Shown here: piece after piece, positions 34,352-43,208 of the stretch
Layout of the letters: each line of letters begins with the position of its first letter
How positions within the stretch are numbered: the stretch's first letter is position 1
Assembly (NCBI GenBank): GCA_017987895.1
Contig: JAGNSU010000018.1
Location: 1-44,813, forward strand
Direction: 5' to 3'
DNA: 44,813 bases
Origin: Flavobacteriales bacterium
GTDB taxonomy: Bacteria > Bacteroidota > Bacteroidia > Flavobacteriales_F > PHOS-HE28
Made by a program: the position numbers and the translations under genes
The notes under the pieces: model-generated
What the model was told of the DNA's origin: nothing
The model's input: the letters and a program-made list of their open reading frames with translations, nothing else
Database searches by the model: none

Positions 34352-34390
34352 AAATGGCTGGGATCCGCGACGCGCGGATCCCAGCCATTT
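34352..34390. repeat. palindromic repeat, hairpin 2 (18-bp perfect stem)
   Basis: Positions 34352-34369 and 34373-34390 are perfectly complementary around a three-base loop ACG. The arms hold ATGGCTGGGATCCGCG and its complement. It is too GC-rich and lacks a T tract, so it reads more like a mobile palindromic element than a terminator. Confidence 0.7.
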
Positions 34391-34402
34391 CGAAGGAGCT
34401 TA

Positions 34403-34423
34403 ATGCCGGGCTTGACCCGGCAT
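34403..34423. repeat. palindromic repeat, hairpin 3
   Basis: ATGCCGGG and CCCGGCAT pair perfectly around a CTTGA loop. It follows hairpin 2 after 12 bases. Confidence 0.6.
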
Positions 34424-34488
34424 CGCGGCAAGAAGCGTTGCAAAGGCTGGATCGAATTTCCGATCAAGGACCGAAAGCCTAGACCTCC

Positions 34489-36270
34489 CTAGCGCTTCAA
34501 TAGGGCATGCGTGCTCCGGCCCGCCGCCGTGCGCACTTCCACCTGGTAGACGCCGGTGCGCAACGCGGACATATCCGCGAAGAGGCGGCCGTCCGAAGGC
34601 AAGCTGCCCGCATGCAGCTCCATCACCACGCGGCCGGTGGCATCCAGGATGCGCACTTCCGCCTGGCCGGACCCTTGCGATAAGGCGATCACCACCAACG
34701 CGTTCGCCGGGTTCGGGTACACCTCGGTGATGATCGGTAGGGCGCCTTCGCCCACGCCGGTGTTCGGATCGAGGATGCGGAAGCTCCACCAACCCTCGGG
34801 CGCTACAATGGGACGCACCTGCACCTTGCCGCTGTTCGCATTGCCTTCCACGTAGTAGAAGATCCGGGTGTTCGCGGGCTGCGCGGGGATCGCAGCGCTC
34901 CAGTTGTTCCCACCTTGATCGGCCATGGCCACCTGGTTCCAGGCTTGCGCGGTGTCCGTGGTCCAGTAGAGCTGCGCGGAGGCGATGCCGCTCTTATGCC
35001 GCATGTAGGCGGTTACTCCGTATGGGATGACGGTCTCGTAGGTATCGTTGAGCGCCTGGTGTTTGATGAGCAGTGGATCGCTCACGCCGATGCCTTTGGT
35101 GATGCAGTGGATGGCACCGCTCGCGCTGATGATGTTCATGCCGGAGTTGTCGCAATCGATCGGCAGCACGTTGTAGCCGGGCATGCTTTCGCGCAGAATG
35201 CGCAGACCGACGGTGTCGTACTCCTCGCGATAGGTGGGCACCAGCACGGTGCCGTTCACGAACACATTGTTCGCATAGGTGCGGTAGCTGGCATCCGGCG
35301 GATAGTTGCCCCCGGTGCTCGAAGGCATGGGCACGCGGATCACTTCGTAGGGCGTGCCGAAGGTGGAGTTCCAGTTGCTGGTGACGTAGTCGATGTTGCT
35401 CTCCAACTGCGGGCCGTCGCTCAGGCCGAGGGGGAATTCTCCGATAAGCAGACGCTCCTCATCGATCAGCTTCATGTGCATGTCGATGTGGTGGATGCCA
35501 TCGTAGGGCAAAGTGGGCATAAGGACATAACGACCTTGCTGGATCCCCATCCAGGTTTCCATCATGGCCTCTACGCCGGCCTGGGTGCGCACCGTTTGGT
35601 TGAACTGGCCATTGGGTCCGTTCTCGTCCAATACCAGCTCGCTGCTGAAGGCGGTGCCGAAGCCATCGGCCATGAAGTTGCCGCCGGTATGCACTAGGTC
35701 GTTCGGTGCGGTACTGGTGTTGTAGACACCAATGCCTTTGTAGGCCCCCACCACGTCAGGCGTCACATCATCCTCCGGCCGTGGGCGGTTGTAGATCCAG
35801 TCCAGCAGGTAGAGCGAATCCACCTCGTTGGTGTAGATGCACTCGGCCCCGAAGTCGCGCGTCCACACACTGTTGAACGGCGCCTCGATGAAGGTCACGT
35901 TGTTCAGGTTGTTGAGCGGCCCGCCGAACTGGGTGTTGTTCAAGTAGGTGGTCACATCCACCTCGCTGTCGCAAATGATGATCACTTCGCATTCCTCCTT
36001 GGCATAGCGCACGATCTGCTTGAGGATGCCCTCGTACTGCGCCCAGGTGATCACCAAACTCTGGATCTCCTCCCATTCCGCCATGGTGCGCACGGGTTCC
36101 GTAGGCGGGGTGGTGATGTCGCGGTCCAGGCCCGCACGGCTGTCGCGATAGGCGCGCACCAAGGCATGCTCATGCGGGGCCATGCCGATGGGAAGCGGGG
36201 TCTTCTGCTGGGCGAAGGAGGCCGTGGAAAGCGAAAGAAGGAAGGATGCAACGAGTACAGTGCGCAACAT
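34489..36270 (-). CDS. secreted peptidylarginine/agmatine deiminase-family enzyme with T9SS sorting domain
   Basis: This 593-residue secreted enzyme belongs to the agmatine deiminase/Porphyromonas-type peptidylarginine deiminase family, which turns arginine guanidino groups into citrulline and ammonia. It has a signal peptide (about 1-21). Active-site candidates are Asp139 in SVWTRDFG, His261 and Asp263 in HHIDMHMK, an Asn in NNVFVNG, and the nucleophile Cys389 in GAIHCITKG. An Ig-like domain (about 405-510) and a T9SS type A sorting domain (last 75 residues, EVYPNPANALVVIA onward) follow. This layout parallels the PPAD of Porphyromonas gingivalis. Whether it acts on protein arginine or free agmatine cannot be decided from the sequence. 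Confidence 0.86.
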   Translation of the reverse strand: MLRTVLVASFLLSLSTASFAQQKTPLPIGMAPHEHALVRAYRDSRAGLDRDITTPPTEPVRTMAEWEEIQSLVITWAQYEGILKQIVRYAKEECEVIIICDSEVDVTTYLNNTQFGGPLNNLNNVTFIEAPFNSVWTRDFGAECIYTNEVDSLYLLDWIYNRPRPEDDVTPDVVGAYKGIGVYNTSTAPNDLVHTGGNFMADGFGTAFSSELVLDENGPNGQFNQTVRTQAGVEAMMETWMGIQQGRYVLMPTLPYDGIHHIDMHMKLIDEERLLIGEFPLGLSDGPQLESNIDYVTSNWNSTFGTPYEVIRVPMPSSTGGNYPPDASYRTYANNVFVNGTVLVPTYREEYDTVGLRILRESMPGYNVLPIDCDNSGMNIISASGAIHCITKGIGVSDPLLIKHQALNDTYETVIPYGVTAYMRHKSGIASAQLYWTTDTAQAWNQVAMADQGGNNWSAAIPAQPANTRIFYYVEGNANSGKVQVRPIVAPEGWWSFRILDPNTGVGEGALPIITEVYPNPANALVVIALSQGSGQAEVRILDATGRVVMELHAGSLPSDGRLFADMSALRTGVYQVEVRTAAGRSTHALLKR

Positions 36271-36287
36271 GGGGGTCAGGTTGTGGG

Positions 36288-36295
36288 CCAAGTTA
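36288..36295 (-). promoter_or_regulatory. -7-like box of the deiminase gene
   Basis: On the minus strand TAACTTGG ends 17 bases before the ATG at 36270. Confidence 0.35.
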
Positions 36296-36353
36296 GGAGG
36301 TCACCGTCCATCCCGCGCTTATGATACAGCGGGATCCTTGGAAAGCGGAAATT

Positions 36354-39338
36354 CTACGGCAGTTGTTGCGCCCGCGTCGCTGTCGGCACGGTCCCTCCGA
36401 TGGTCTGGAGAATGACGTCGCGATCGTTCGCTCCTCCCGCGTACTTCACCTGGCCATCGAGGTTCACATCTTCCGCACGGTATTGCCCGGAAAGGGTCGC
36501 CGTGGGCACCGCACCGCCGATGGCGATGAGGATCGGATCGCGGTCGTTCGATCCACCGGCGTACTTCACCTGGCCGTTGCGGGTGACATCCCCCGTCCAT
36601 AGGGTCATGCGCGTCCCCACCTGCCGTTGGGCCGCAATGCCATAGGTACTCGTTCCCGGACTGGTGAAGTCGACCACGGCAGGTACCGCGGAGAGCGCGA
36701 TCGGGGTACCGGTCATCACACCCAGGTGGTTGCGGTGGCGGATGGCGATGGAATAGTTCGACGCGATGGCATCGAACGCCACGGGTGATGCACCATCCAT
36801 GCCCACCACATCGCCGTCCCGTTGCAGCAATGCGGTGCGCGTAGCGAGAACCACATAGGGAGCGGCCGGTGCGCGCAATTCCACCACCACCCAATCCGTG
36901 ATGGCATTGTTGCCGATGAAAGCCGAGACGCCCGCGGACATCGCCGTACCCGCACCTCCTGCGACCAGCGGATACGCGAGACCGGAATACGGCTCGATGT
37001 TCGGGATCAGACTTGCATTGCGCAGCGCGTCGCTCATCAATTGGTTCGCCTGCACATAGGGACCGTCCAGGAACACCTTCGGGGCAACCGTGATGCGCGG
37101 CGCGCAGGGGGTTCCGGAGACATACATCCTTTCGATCTCGCCCGCGCTCAACTCGCGGTTATGCACCGTCAGATCATCGAGCGAGCCGTGCAGGAAGAAG
37201 ATCGGCGCGCCGTTGCCTCCGATGCACAAGGTGCGGTTCAGGTCGACCAACGCACCCGCGTGCGGCTCGGCGTCGATCAGCACGCCGTTCCGGTAGGTCT
37301 TCATGGAATTGGAGATCGCGCTGGAGGTGACCACGTAGTGCTCCCATTCCACCCGGAACGGATAGCCCGTGAGATAGCAACGTCCGGTGGTGGCCAGGTT
37401 CCCGAAGGTCCAGGAGAAGTCGTTGGAACCGGTATGTGCGAAGTTCGGGTTCACGAGCAGGCGATCGCTCCCGTTGTCGGGCCACGCCCAGAGCACAGCG
37501 TTTCCCTTCGTCTCCAGCGTCTTCACCCAGAAGCCGATGCTGATCTCGTCGCTGATCGGCCAGGTGTTCAGATCGGTCACGTCGATGCGGTCGTCCACCC
37601 CATCGAACGCATAGGCGGCGTTCGCAACGCCGTAGCGATCGGCGATCGGTTGTGGGCCGAAGAGCACGCCGTGGTGCCCGTTCCCCGATCCGTCATTGGG
37701 CGATGCATTGAACGGGTAACACGCCACCAACCCGTCGCTCAAGCTGCCCGCTGCGGTGGTGAAGCCCGCCAGGGGTGCATACGCGGAGGTGTCCGTTGCG
37801 CAATTGGTCCTCACTTGGAATTGATAGCTCGTCCATGGCGAAAGTCCTGATAGCGCATAGGTCGTGCCGACTATGGCCGGTACGGTGTTCCACGTCGGTG
37901 AGGTCATGGGCTTCCACTGGAGCTTGTAGGAGTTCGCGTCCGCGTTCGGCAACCAGTTCAGTTGCGCCGTGGTGGTGGTGATAGTGGTGGCCACCTCACC
38001 GAACACCGTTCCACAGCTCACCGCAGCGCAATTGACCAGGCAGAGAGCCGAGGACACGGAATTGGTGATCACCGCCAGCGGCTGTGGGCCGAAGCCATTG
38101 AGGAAGTTGATGCCGACCGGGTTCAAGTGGCAATAACTCATAATGGTGCCACCGCTGGGCGGTATCGGTCCCGTGGCACAGGTGTTCCCTTCGGTGTAGC
38201 CCGCGGTGGGTCCACAGCCATCGATCTGCGTGTTGTTGCCGTTCCACGCGCAGGCGTGCGTGTGGTTGGAGCCGAGCAAATGGCCCACTTCATGTGTCAC
38301 TACGAACACGCTGCCGGAATACGTGGGCACGTTGGAGAAACTCGTCGTAATGCCGCTGTAGCACATCGCATTGTCATTGTCCGGAGCGCACAGCCCATTG
38401 AGGCTGGCCGCGCGACCACCTCCGCCCGCCAGGCCCACCAGGTGCGCCAGGTCCCCGTTGAAGCCGCTGCGTGTGTTCTGGAACAGGGTGAGCTGCTCCA
38501 GGATGGTCGTGCCCGTGTACGGTGATACCACATCCCACACGAACACTTCGTTCAGCGTGATGCTGATGCCATCGTTCATGTAAAGCACAGCGCTCTGGTT
38601 GAAAAGCGCCGTGACATAATTCACAGTGTTCACCACGCTGCCCTTGGCCAGGAATACGTCGTAGTTCACTTCCCAATAGAAGCGCACGCACTTCACCGAG
38701 CGCTCGCCCTCGCCCGCTTCGGGGACGTCATGCACATGATCGATCGATCCCTCCTCGGTCCCACATGCGAACGACATGGGAAGAGGGAGATCCTCGCGCG
38801 CATAGTAGATGTGCGCATCGCCGTGTTCAATCGGTCCGAGCTCGTGATCGCCGTGGCCATCGTTCACGATGCCCATCACCTCATCGGGGAAGATGCTGAT
38901 GGCGGCGAGCGTGTTCGGATCGTCGTTCACGATGCCGGCATAGTGCAGGCCATGCGGTGCTTCCTCCACCTGGCCACCGCTCGCGAGCACCACTTGGAAC
39001 TCATCGGTCAGGCGATGCGAAGCCACGAGGTGGAGGCGTAGCTCCCCTTGCCTGGTGGGCAGTACCAGCTCGAGAACTTCCGGGGCCGTTCGCATCAGTT
39101 CCTCCAACACCGCTGTATCCACTGAGAAAAGAGAGGCTTCCGGCAACAGCCGTTCCGTAACCGCGTCCAAGGTTTTCGTGGTGAAGGGGCGGTAGGTGCG
39201 CCACGCCGGCTTCCCGGCCTCTGCCGCTACCAGCGAGGCCACCCCATGCGGCGCGGAGGACTGGGCGCTCACTTGGAAGGCGAGGCCGACACCGATCCAG
39301 AGGAAAACAAGAGATATCGAAATGGTCCGGTTCACCAT
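36354..39338 (-). CDS. secreted metzincin metalloprotease with FN3, LamG and dockerin-like C-terminal module
   Basis: This 994-residue secreted protease has a signal peptide (about residues 1-26) and a propeptide to about 210, with a possible cysteine switch at Cys192. The reprolysin-like catalytic domain (about 215-440) carries HEVGHLLGSNH (349-359, zinc ligands His349, His353, His359, base Glu350) and the Met-turn TIMSYCH (Met400). Then follow an FN3 domain (about 445-530), a LamG-like domain (about 540-720), and a C-terminal module of about 240 residues ending in two repeats of the form GDVxxxGxVKYxGGxNDRDxIL and a QQLP terminus. No T9SS type A or B domain is seen. The same module ends the neighbouring gene. 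Confidence 0.87.
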   Translation of the reverse strand: MVNRTISISLVFLWIGVGLAFQVSAQSSAPHGVASLVAAEAGKPAWRTYRPFTTKTLDAVTERLLPEASLFSVDTAVLEELMRTAPEVLELVLPTRQGELRLHLVASHRLTDEFQVVLASGGQVEEAPHGLHYAGIVNDDPNTLAAISIFPDEVMGIVNDGHGDHELGPIEHGDAHIYYAREDLPLPMSFACGTEEGSIDHVHDVPEAGEGERSVKCVRFYWEVNYDVFLAKGSVVNTVNYVTALFNQSAVLYMNDGISITLNEVFVWDVVSPYTGTTILEQLTLFQNTRSGFNGDLAHLVGLAGGGGRAASLNGLCAPDNDNAMCYSGITTSFSNVPTYSGSVFVVTHEVGHLLGSNHTHACAWNGNNTQIDGCGPTAGYTEGNTCATGPIPPSGGTIMSYCHLNPVGINFLNGFGPQPLAVITNSVSSALCLVNCAAVSCGTVFGEVATTITTTTAQLNWLPNADANSYKLQWKPMTSPTWNTVPAIVGTTYALSGLSPWTSYQFQVRTNCATDTSAYAPLAGFTTAAGSLSDGLVACYPFNASPNDGSGNGHHGVLFGPQPIADRYGVANAAYAFDGVDDRIDVTDLNTWPISDEISIGFWVKTLETKGNAVLWAWPDNGSDRLLVNPNFAHTGSNDFSWTFGNLATTGRCYLTGYPFRVEWEHYVVTSSAISNSMKTYRNGVLIDAEPHAGALVDLNRTLCIGGNGAPIFFLHGSLDDLTVHNRELSAGEIERMYVSGTPCAPRITVAPKVFLDGPYVQANQLMSDALRNASLIPNIEPYSGLAYPLVAGGAGTAMSAGVSAFIGNNAITDWVVVELRAPAAPYVVLATRTALLQRDGDVVGMDGASPVAFDAIASNYSIAIRHRNHLGVMTGTPIALSAVPAVVDFTSPGTSTYGIAAQRQVGTRMTLWTGDVTRNGQVKYAGGSNDRDPILIAIGGAVPTATLSGQYRAEDVNLDGQVKYAGGANDRDVILQTIGGTVPTATRAQQLP

Positions 39339-39438
39339 GCTCACAGGGAACGCATGCTTCCAAGGCCCGCTGGTTCAGCGAGCCGGGCCACGCACCATTC
39401 CCTAGACGGCCCCGGTCCAAAAGGTTGTTCGGCCGCGG

Positions 39439-40896
39439 TCAGGGTAGCTGCTGCGTGCGCGTCGCGGTAGGCACCGATCCCCCGATGTTCTGTAGAATGA
39501 TGTCCCGGTCGTTCGCGCTACCGGCGTACTTCACTTGTCCATCCAGGTTCACGTCCTCTGCGCGGTACTGTCCAGTAATGGTCGCTGTGGGTACGGCACC
39601 CCCGATGGCGGTGAGGATCGGATCGCGATCGTTCCCACCACCCGCGTATTTCACCGTGCCATCGCCGGTAGCATCACCCGCCCAAAGGCATTGCACGCTG
39701 CCTACCAGTTTGCGCGCATTGGTGCCATAAGTGCCCGTGGTGGAAAGCCGCAGGTCGATCGGTGTACGGCATGGATCGATGCCCAGCGCGTAGGCCGCTC
39801 CCGTCATTACGCCCAAATGGTTGCGGTGGCGCACCGCCACGCGGTAGTTCCCAGACGCCATGGGAAAGGCGATGTAAGGATCACCGTCCCGGTCCACCAC
39901 ATCGCCATCGCGTTGCAAGAGCGCAGGACGAGAGGAAACCACCGCATACGGTGCGGCCGCATTGCGCAGTTCCACCACCACCCAATCCACGATCGCGTTG
40001 TTCCCGTTGATCGCGAGCACAGGGGCCGTGGTGCTGGCTCCCGGTGCGATGCCCACGTACGCGTATCCCAACGCGGAGTACGGCTCCGCCAGGGGCACCA
40101 AGCCACCTGTTCGCAACGCATCCTGCATCACGGTCCCGGACGGCAACGCTCCTTGCAAGGCCATGCGCACCGCCACCTGGGTCTGGCAATCGTTCGCCAT
40201 GGGCACGCAGAAAGGGAAGAAGTCATAGCGCGGACAGTACAGGGTGTTCTGGCCGGTGCCGTTGGTCGTGTTCACCTCCAGCACGTAGCTGCCGCCCGTC
40301 AATCCGGGGAAGACCAACCGCGAAGGATTGGACTGGTACACGGTGCTCAACGCGCCGGAGGATTGCGTCGCGCCGTTCTTCGTGAGGGCGTAGGTATAAC
40401 CTGTGAGCGGTTGTGCGAAAATGTCGCCCTGGTGCTGCTGATCGTGCGTACAGGTGGCGGTGAAAAGACCGGCCGCGCAATTCGTCGCCGTGAGATCGAT
40501 CGTGAACATGCCAATGAGCTCGTCGACGATGTCCGTGCCGTTCAGGTTCTCGACCATGCCCGCACCGTCGCAGCCGAAACCATCTTCCACGAACACCTGC
40601 ACGTTCGTGAGGTCCGTGTATCCGCCCACCATCACCTGGAAGTAGTAGGGCGAGCCGCTCACGTTGTACTCATTGTGGTTGAAGGAACCGAAGAAGGACA
40701 CATGGAACGGCCCGGTTCCCCCTGTCCAGCGGATGGCTCCGATCGCCTGCCCGCCACCGAACTGGTCGCACCCGCCCGCGATGAACGACTGGTTCGGATC
40801 ACTGTTCACCATGATGCACTGACCCATGCCCGGGCGTGTCAGCAGTAGAACGACCAGGATAGCGAAGGAACGCGGTGCGGAGCGGATCGATATCAT
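39439..40896 (-). CDS. secreted protein sharing the dockerin-like C-terminal module
   Basis: This 485-residue protein has a signal peptide (about residues 1-26, ending GMGQ). The N-terminal half (about 27-255) is beta-rich with several cysteines and resembles the PKD/HYR-like sheets of surface proteins. The C-terminal 225 residues match the end of the metzincin, including DWVVVELR, RHRNHLGVMTG, two VKYAG-x2-NDRD-IL repeats and the QQLP terminus, at roughly 80 percent by eye at the DNA level in the last 220 bases. No enzyme motif is visible. It lies upstream of the metzincin on the same strand, so they may be co-expressed. Confidence 0.75.
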   Translation of the reverse strand: MISIRSAPRSFAILVVLLLTRPGMGQCIMVNSDPNQSFIAGGCDQFGGGQAIGAIRWTGGTGPFHVSFFGSFNHNEYNVSGSPYYFQVMVGGYTDLTNVQVFVEDGFGCDGAGMVENLNGTDIVDELIGMFTIDLTATNCAAGLFTATCTHDQQHQGDIFAQPLTGYTYALTKNGATQSSGALSTVYQSNPSRLVFPGLTGGSYVLEVNTTNGTGQNTLYCPRYDFFPFCVPMANDCQTQVAVRMALQGALPSGTVMQDALRTGGLVPLAEPYSALGYAYVGIAPGASTTAPVLAINGNNAIVDWVVVELRNAAAPYAVVSSRPALLQRDGDVVDRDGDPYIAFPMASGNYRVAVRHRNHLGVMTGAAYALGIDPCRTPIDLRLSTTGTYGTNARKLVGSVQCLWAGDATGDGTVKYAGGGNDRDPILTAIGGAVPTATITGQYRAEDVNLDGQVKYAGSANDRDIILQNIGGSVPTATRTQQLP

Positions 40897-40953
40897 AGCC
40901 TCTTGACGAAGTTCGCAGGAACAGGTTGCCGGACCGCCGAGAGGTCCCCGCGC

Positions 40954-42345
40954 TCACCTCCCCTTTCTGAACTGTGCGTACAGACCCAGCACTTCGCGCA
41001 CGTACATAAAGGTCTGGTCGCCTTTGCACCGGCCACTGCTCATACCCGGCCGCGAATAGTAGATCGGGAAGGCGAGCAGGGTGATGGCACGTTCCACATG
41101 GCCCATCCATTTGCGGCGGTCCAGTCCCATGCGTTCCGCCAGACGTTGTGCGTCCTGCACGTGGCCCGGCCCCGCGTTGTAGGCGGCGAGCACGAAGTGC
41201 AATCGCTCATCGGCATCGGGGATGGTGCGGCGCCAGATGCTATCGAGCATGGCCAGGTAGATCGCCGCCGCATGCACCTGCCCTTCCACCAGGTGCACGC
41301 TGTCCACGCCGAGCCGCTCGGCCGTGTTGGGCATCATCTGCATCATGCCCTGCGCACCCCTTCCACTTTCCGCCGACGTGTCGAAGCGCGATTCCTTGAA
41401 GGCGATGGCCGCGAGCAGCTCCCATTCCCAGTGCATCAGCTCCGCCTTTTCCTGGAACAGACTGTCGAACGGCGATATGGGATCACCGGACACGAGGGTC
41501 TTGCGGGCCCTTCCGAGCGCTTTCCGCTTGGGCAAGCGTTCCCCATAGCTGCCCATGATCAGGGCGCGTGCTTCGGTCTCCTTCTCCTCGGCGAGCCAGC
41601 GGTCCAAGGCTTCGCGCAAACGCGTCGCATTGCGCCGCAACGCGAAACGAAGGCCGATGCGTTCACCGCCGGCCTCTTCGGCCACCAATTGCGGAAGGTG
41701 CGTGAGGTGGTAGCGCGCTTCCCCGTCCGTGACCAGCGCTGCGCGGATCGCACCCAGCGCCACCCGCTCGATCAGTTCCGAACCCGTGGCGATATCCATC
41801 GCGAAGCCGCGCGGACCGTGGAGATGCAACGCGGTATCCGCCATCCATGGCGAGGTGCGCGGCATCCAAACCGTGTCCTGTGGCGATGGCGTCAGGTCCA
41901 GCAGCTGATCCTCCCGCAAACGCACCAACACCGGCGAAGCATGCCAGTAGGGCGCGGAGGTGGCCACGGCTGTGCCGAAGCGGCTCTCATGCACCTGCGC
42001 GGCGATCAGATCCCCGCTGCCCCGTTGCAACAAGGGCAACAGGCTGTCCTCTACGACAGGCACCGCGCGCAGCGGCAGGCCCATGTGCTTTGCGAATCGC
42101 TCCAGCAGCTCGAACTCCGCACCGCGCGTGCCGCCGGGGAACTCCTCGTAGGTGAGCGGATGCACCACCACCAATACGCGCAACGTGTCCTTGCCGATGC
42201 GGTCCAGGTCACGGTCCACCAACGGAGCGGACCACGGCGCGGCGGGTTCCGCCCCCAGGGGCCGTGAGCGGTACAGCACTGTGATCGCCAGACCGAGCAC
42301 GAGCAGCAGGGCTCCCAACAGCATCGGGCGTTTCGTCCGGTTCAT
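40954..42345 (-). CDS. mltF: MltF-like membrane-bound lytic transglycosylase
   Basis: This 463-residue protein has an N-terminal membrane anchor (about residues 8-25). A periplasmic solute-binding-protein-like domain (SBP_bac_3, about 53-262) is followed by a lysozyme-like SLT domain (about 300-450). The catalytic glutamate is Glu318 in IAFKESRFDTSAES, followed by GAQGMMQMMPNTAERLG and the AAYNAGPGHV motif of family-1 lytic transglycosylases. It cleaves the glycan strand of peptidoglycan with 1,6-anhydro product formation. Its start overlaps the stop of the upstream gene by four bases (ATGA). Promoter control is probably shared with that gene. Confidence 0.9.
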   Translation of the reverse strand: MNRTKRPMLLGALLLVLGLAITVLYRSRPLGAEPAAPWSAPLVDRDLDRIGKDTLRVLVVVHPLTYEEFPGGTRGAEFELLERFAKHMGLPLRAVPVVEDSLLPLLQRGSGDLIAAQVHESRFGTAVATSAPYWHASPVLVRLREDQLLDLTPSPQDTVWMPRTSPWMADTALHLHGPRGFAMDIATGSELIERVALGAIRAALVTDGEARYHLTHLPQLVAEEAGGERIGLRFALRRNATRLREALDRWLAEEKETEARALIMGSYGERLPKRKALGRARKTLVSGDPISPFDSLFQEKAELMHWEWELLAAIAFKESRFDTSAESGRGAQGMMQMMPNTAERLGVDSVHLVEGQVHAAAIYLAMLDSIWRRTIPDADERLHFVLAAYNAGPGHVQDAQRLAERMGLDRRKWMGHVERAITLLAFPIYYSRPGMSSGRCKGDQTFMYVREVLGLYAQFRKGR

Positions 42346-42917
42346 CGGAGCGGTGCGGTCTCGGTTTCCACGTCGCGAAGAAAACGGAGGAACTCGTCGC
42401 GGTAGGCAGCGTAGTGCTCACCCAGCACGGTTTCCGCACCCGCCATCACATGCCCCTCGGGCGCCCGGCGCGAGAGGCCGCGCAAGGCATCGCCGATCCC
42501 CTCCAGCGTCGCGTAGGCGCTCAACCAATCACCGGAGATCATATGCGGCAGCATGCGGGCGGGCCGTCCTTCCATCAATGCGGCGTGCTCGGAGAGGATG
42601 GCGTACATGCGTACGGCGAACGCATCCAGAGGTTCCGTGCGCACTTCGCTCCAATGGGCGGCGAGCAAATGGTCATAGAAAAGGTCCATCACCACACCGG
42701 CATAACGGCCCGCATGCGCACGCACCCGCTCCCTCCCCGCGCGCGGCAGTGGATGGTTGTCCGTGTAGTGATCGATGGCCCGGTGCAGCCGGATCCCCTG
42801 GCGCACCTCCTCCGGAAAGCGCTCCAGATCGCGGCCCTTCACCGCGTCGGCCATGAAGTTGCCCACGATCACCAACGGCCGGTCGCCGCTCAGGTGCAGA
42901 TGGGCGAGGAAGTTCAT
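42342..42917 (-). CDS. ACP phosphodiesterase family protein (AcpH-like)
   Basis: This 191-residue cytosolic protein matches the AcpH/DUF479 layout. It has the opening MNFLAHLHLSG, NFMADAVKG at about 19-27, the GIRLHRAIDHYTDNHP block at about 41-56, and VVMDLFYDHLLA at about 74-85, with the His and Asp residues of the HD-like metal site. AcpH removes the 4'-phosphopantetheine group from acyl carrier protein in Escherichia coli. In other phyla the substrate has not been tested as far as I know. The ATG at 42917 matches the conserved N terminus. A -7-like box lies nine bases upstream. Confidence 0.87.
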   Translation of the reverse strand: MNFLAHLHLSGDRPLVIVGNFMADAVKGRDLERFPEEVRQGIRLHRAIDHYTDNHPLPRAGRERVRAHAGRYAGVVMDLFYDHLLAAHWSEVRTEPLDAFAVRMYAILSEHAALMEGRPARMLPHMISGDWLSAYATLEGIGDALRGLSRRAPEGHVMAGAETVLGEHYAAYRDEFLRFLRDVETETAPLR

Positions 42918-42926
42918 GCGGAGGGA

Positions 42927-42934
42927 GCAAGGTA
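42927..42934 (-). promoter_or_regulatory. -7-like box of the AcpH-mltF transcript
   Basis: On the minus strand TACCTTGC ends nine bases before the ATG at 42917. Confidence 0.4.
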
Positions 42935-42967
42935 AGCGCCCCTCCTCCGGCGCACCCACCTGAGAGG

Positions 42968-43086
42968 AACCACGGATGGACGCGGATCAACACGGAAAGT
43001 TCCCTCGCGGATACACCGCTGGCCCATGCGAAGAAAGCCCCACGCATCGCACGCCTATCCGCGTCCCTCCGCGTCCATCCGTGGTT
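42968..43086. repeat. 119-bp element bounded by a 19-bp perfect inverted repeat
   Basis: The arms 42968-42986 (AACCACGGATGGACGCGGA) and 43068-43086 (its exact complement) enclose 81 bases. A second copy of TCCGCGTCC directly precedes the right arm. It fills most of the 308-base gap between the AcpH-like and histidine kinase genes, which holds no credible coding region. The arm resembles a GATGGACxCGGAT-type intergenic repeat that I recall from several environmental bacterial genomes; it could be a non-autonomous mobile element. Confidence 0.65.
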
Positions 43087-43208
43087 GGTATGATCCGGCC
43101 GAGATCAATGACCGCGCTCCACGCCAGAAGAACAACCCGATCGCCCCGCCCTTCAACCGGCACCTCCGCCGCTCGTGTATCGCCATCGCACCACCGCGCG
43201 GCTCCGGA

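Noticed and set aside
36310-36335. ATCCCGC/GCGGGAT hairpin after the metzincin gene
   Set aside because: It has only seven pairs, a 12-base loop and no T tract on the minus strand, too weak to call a terminator.
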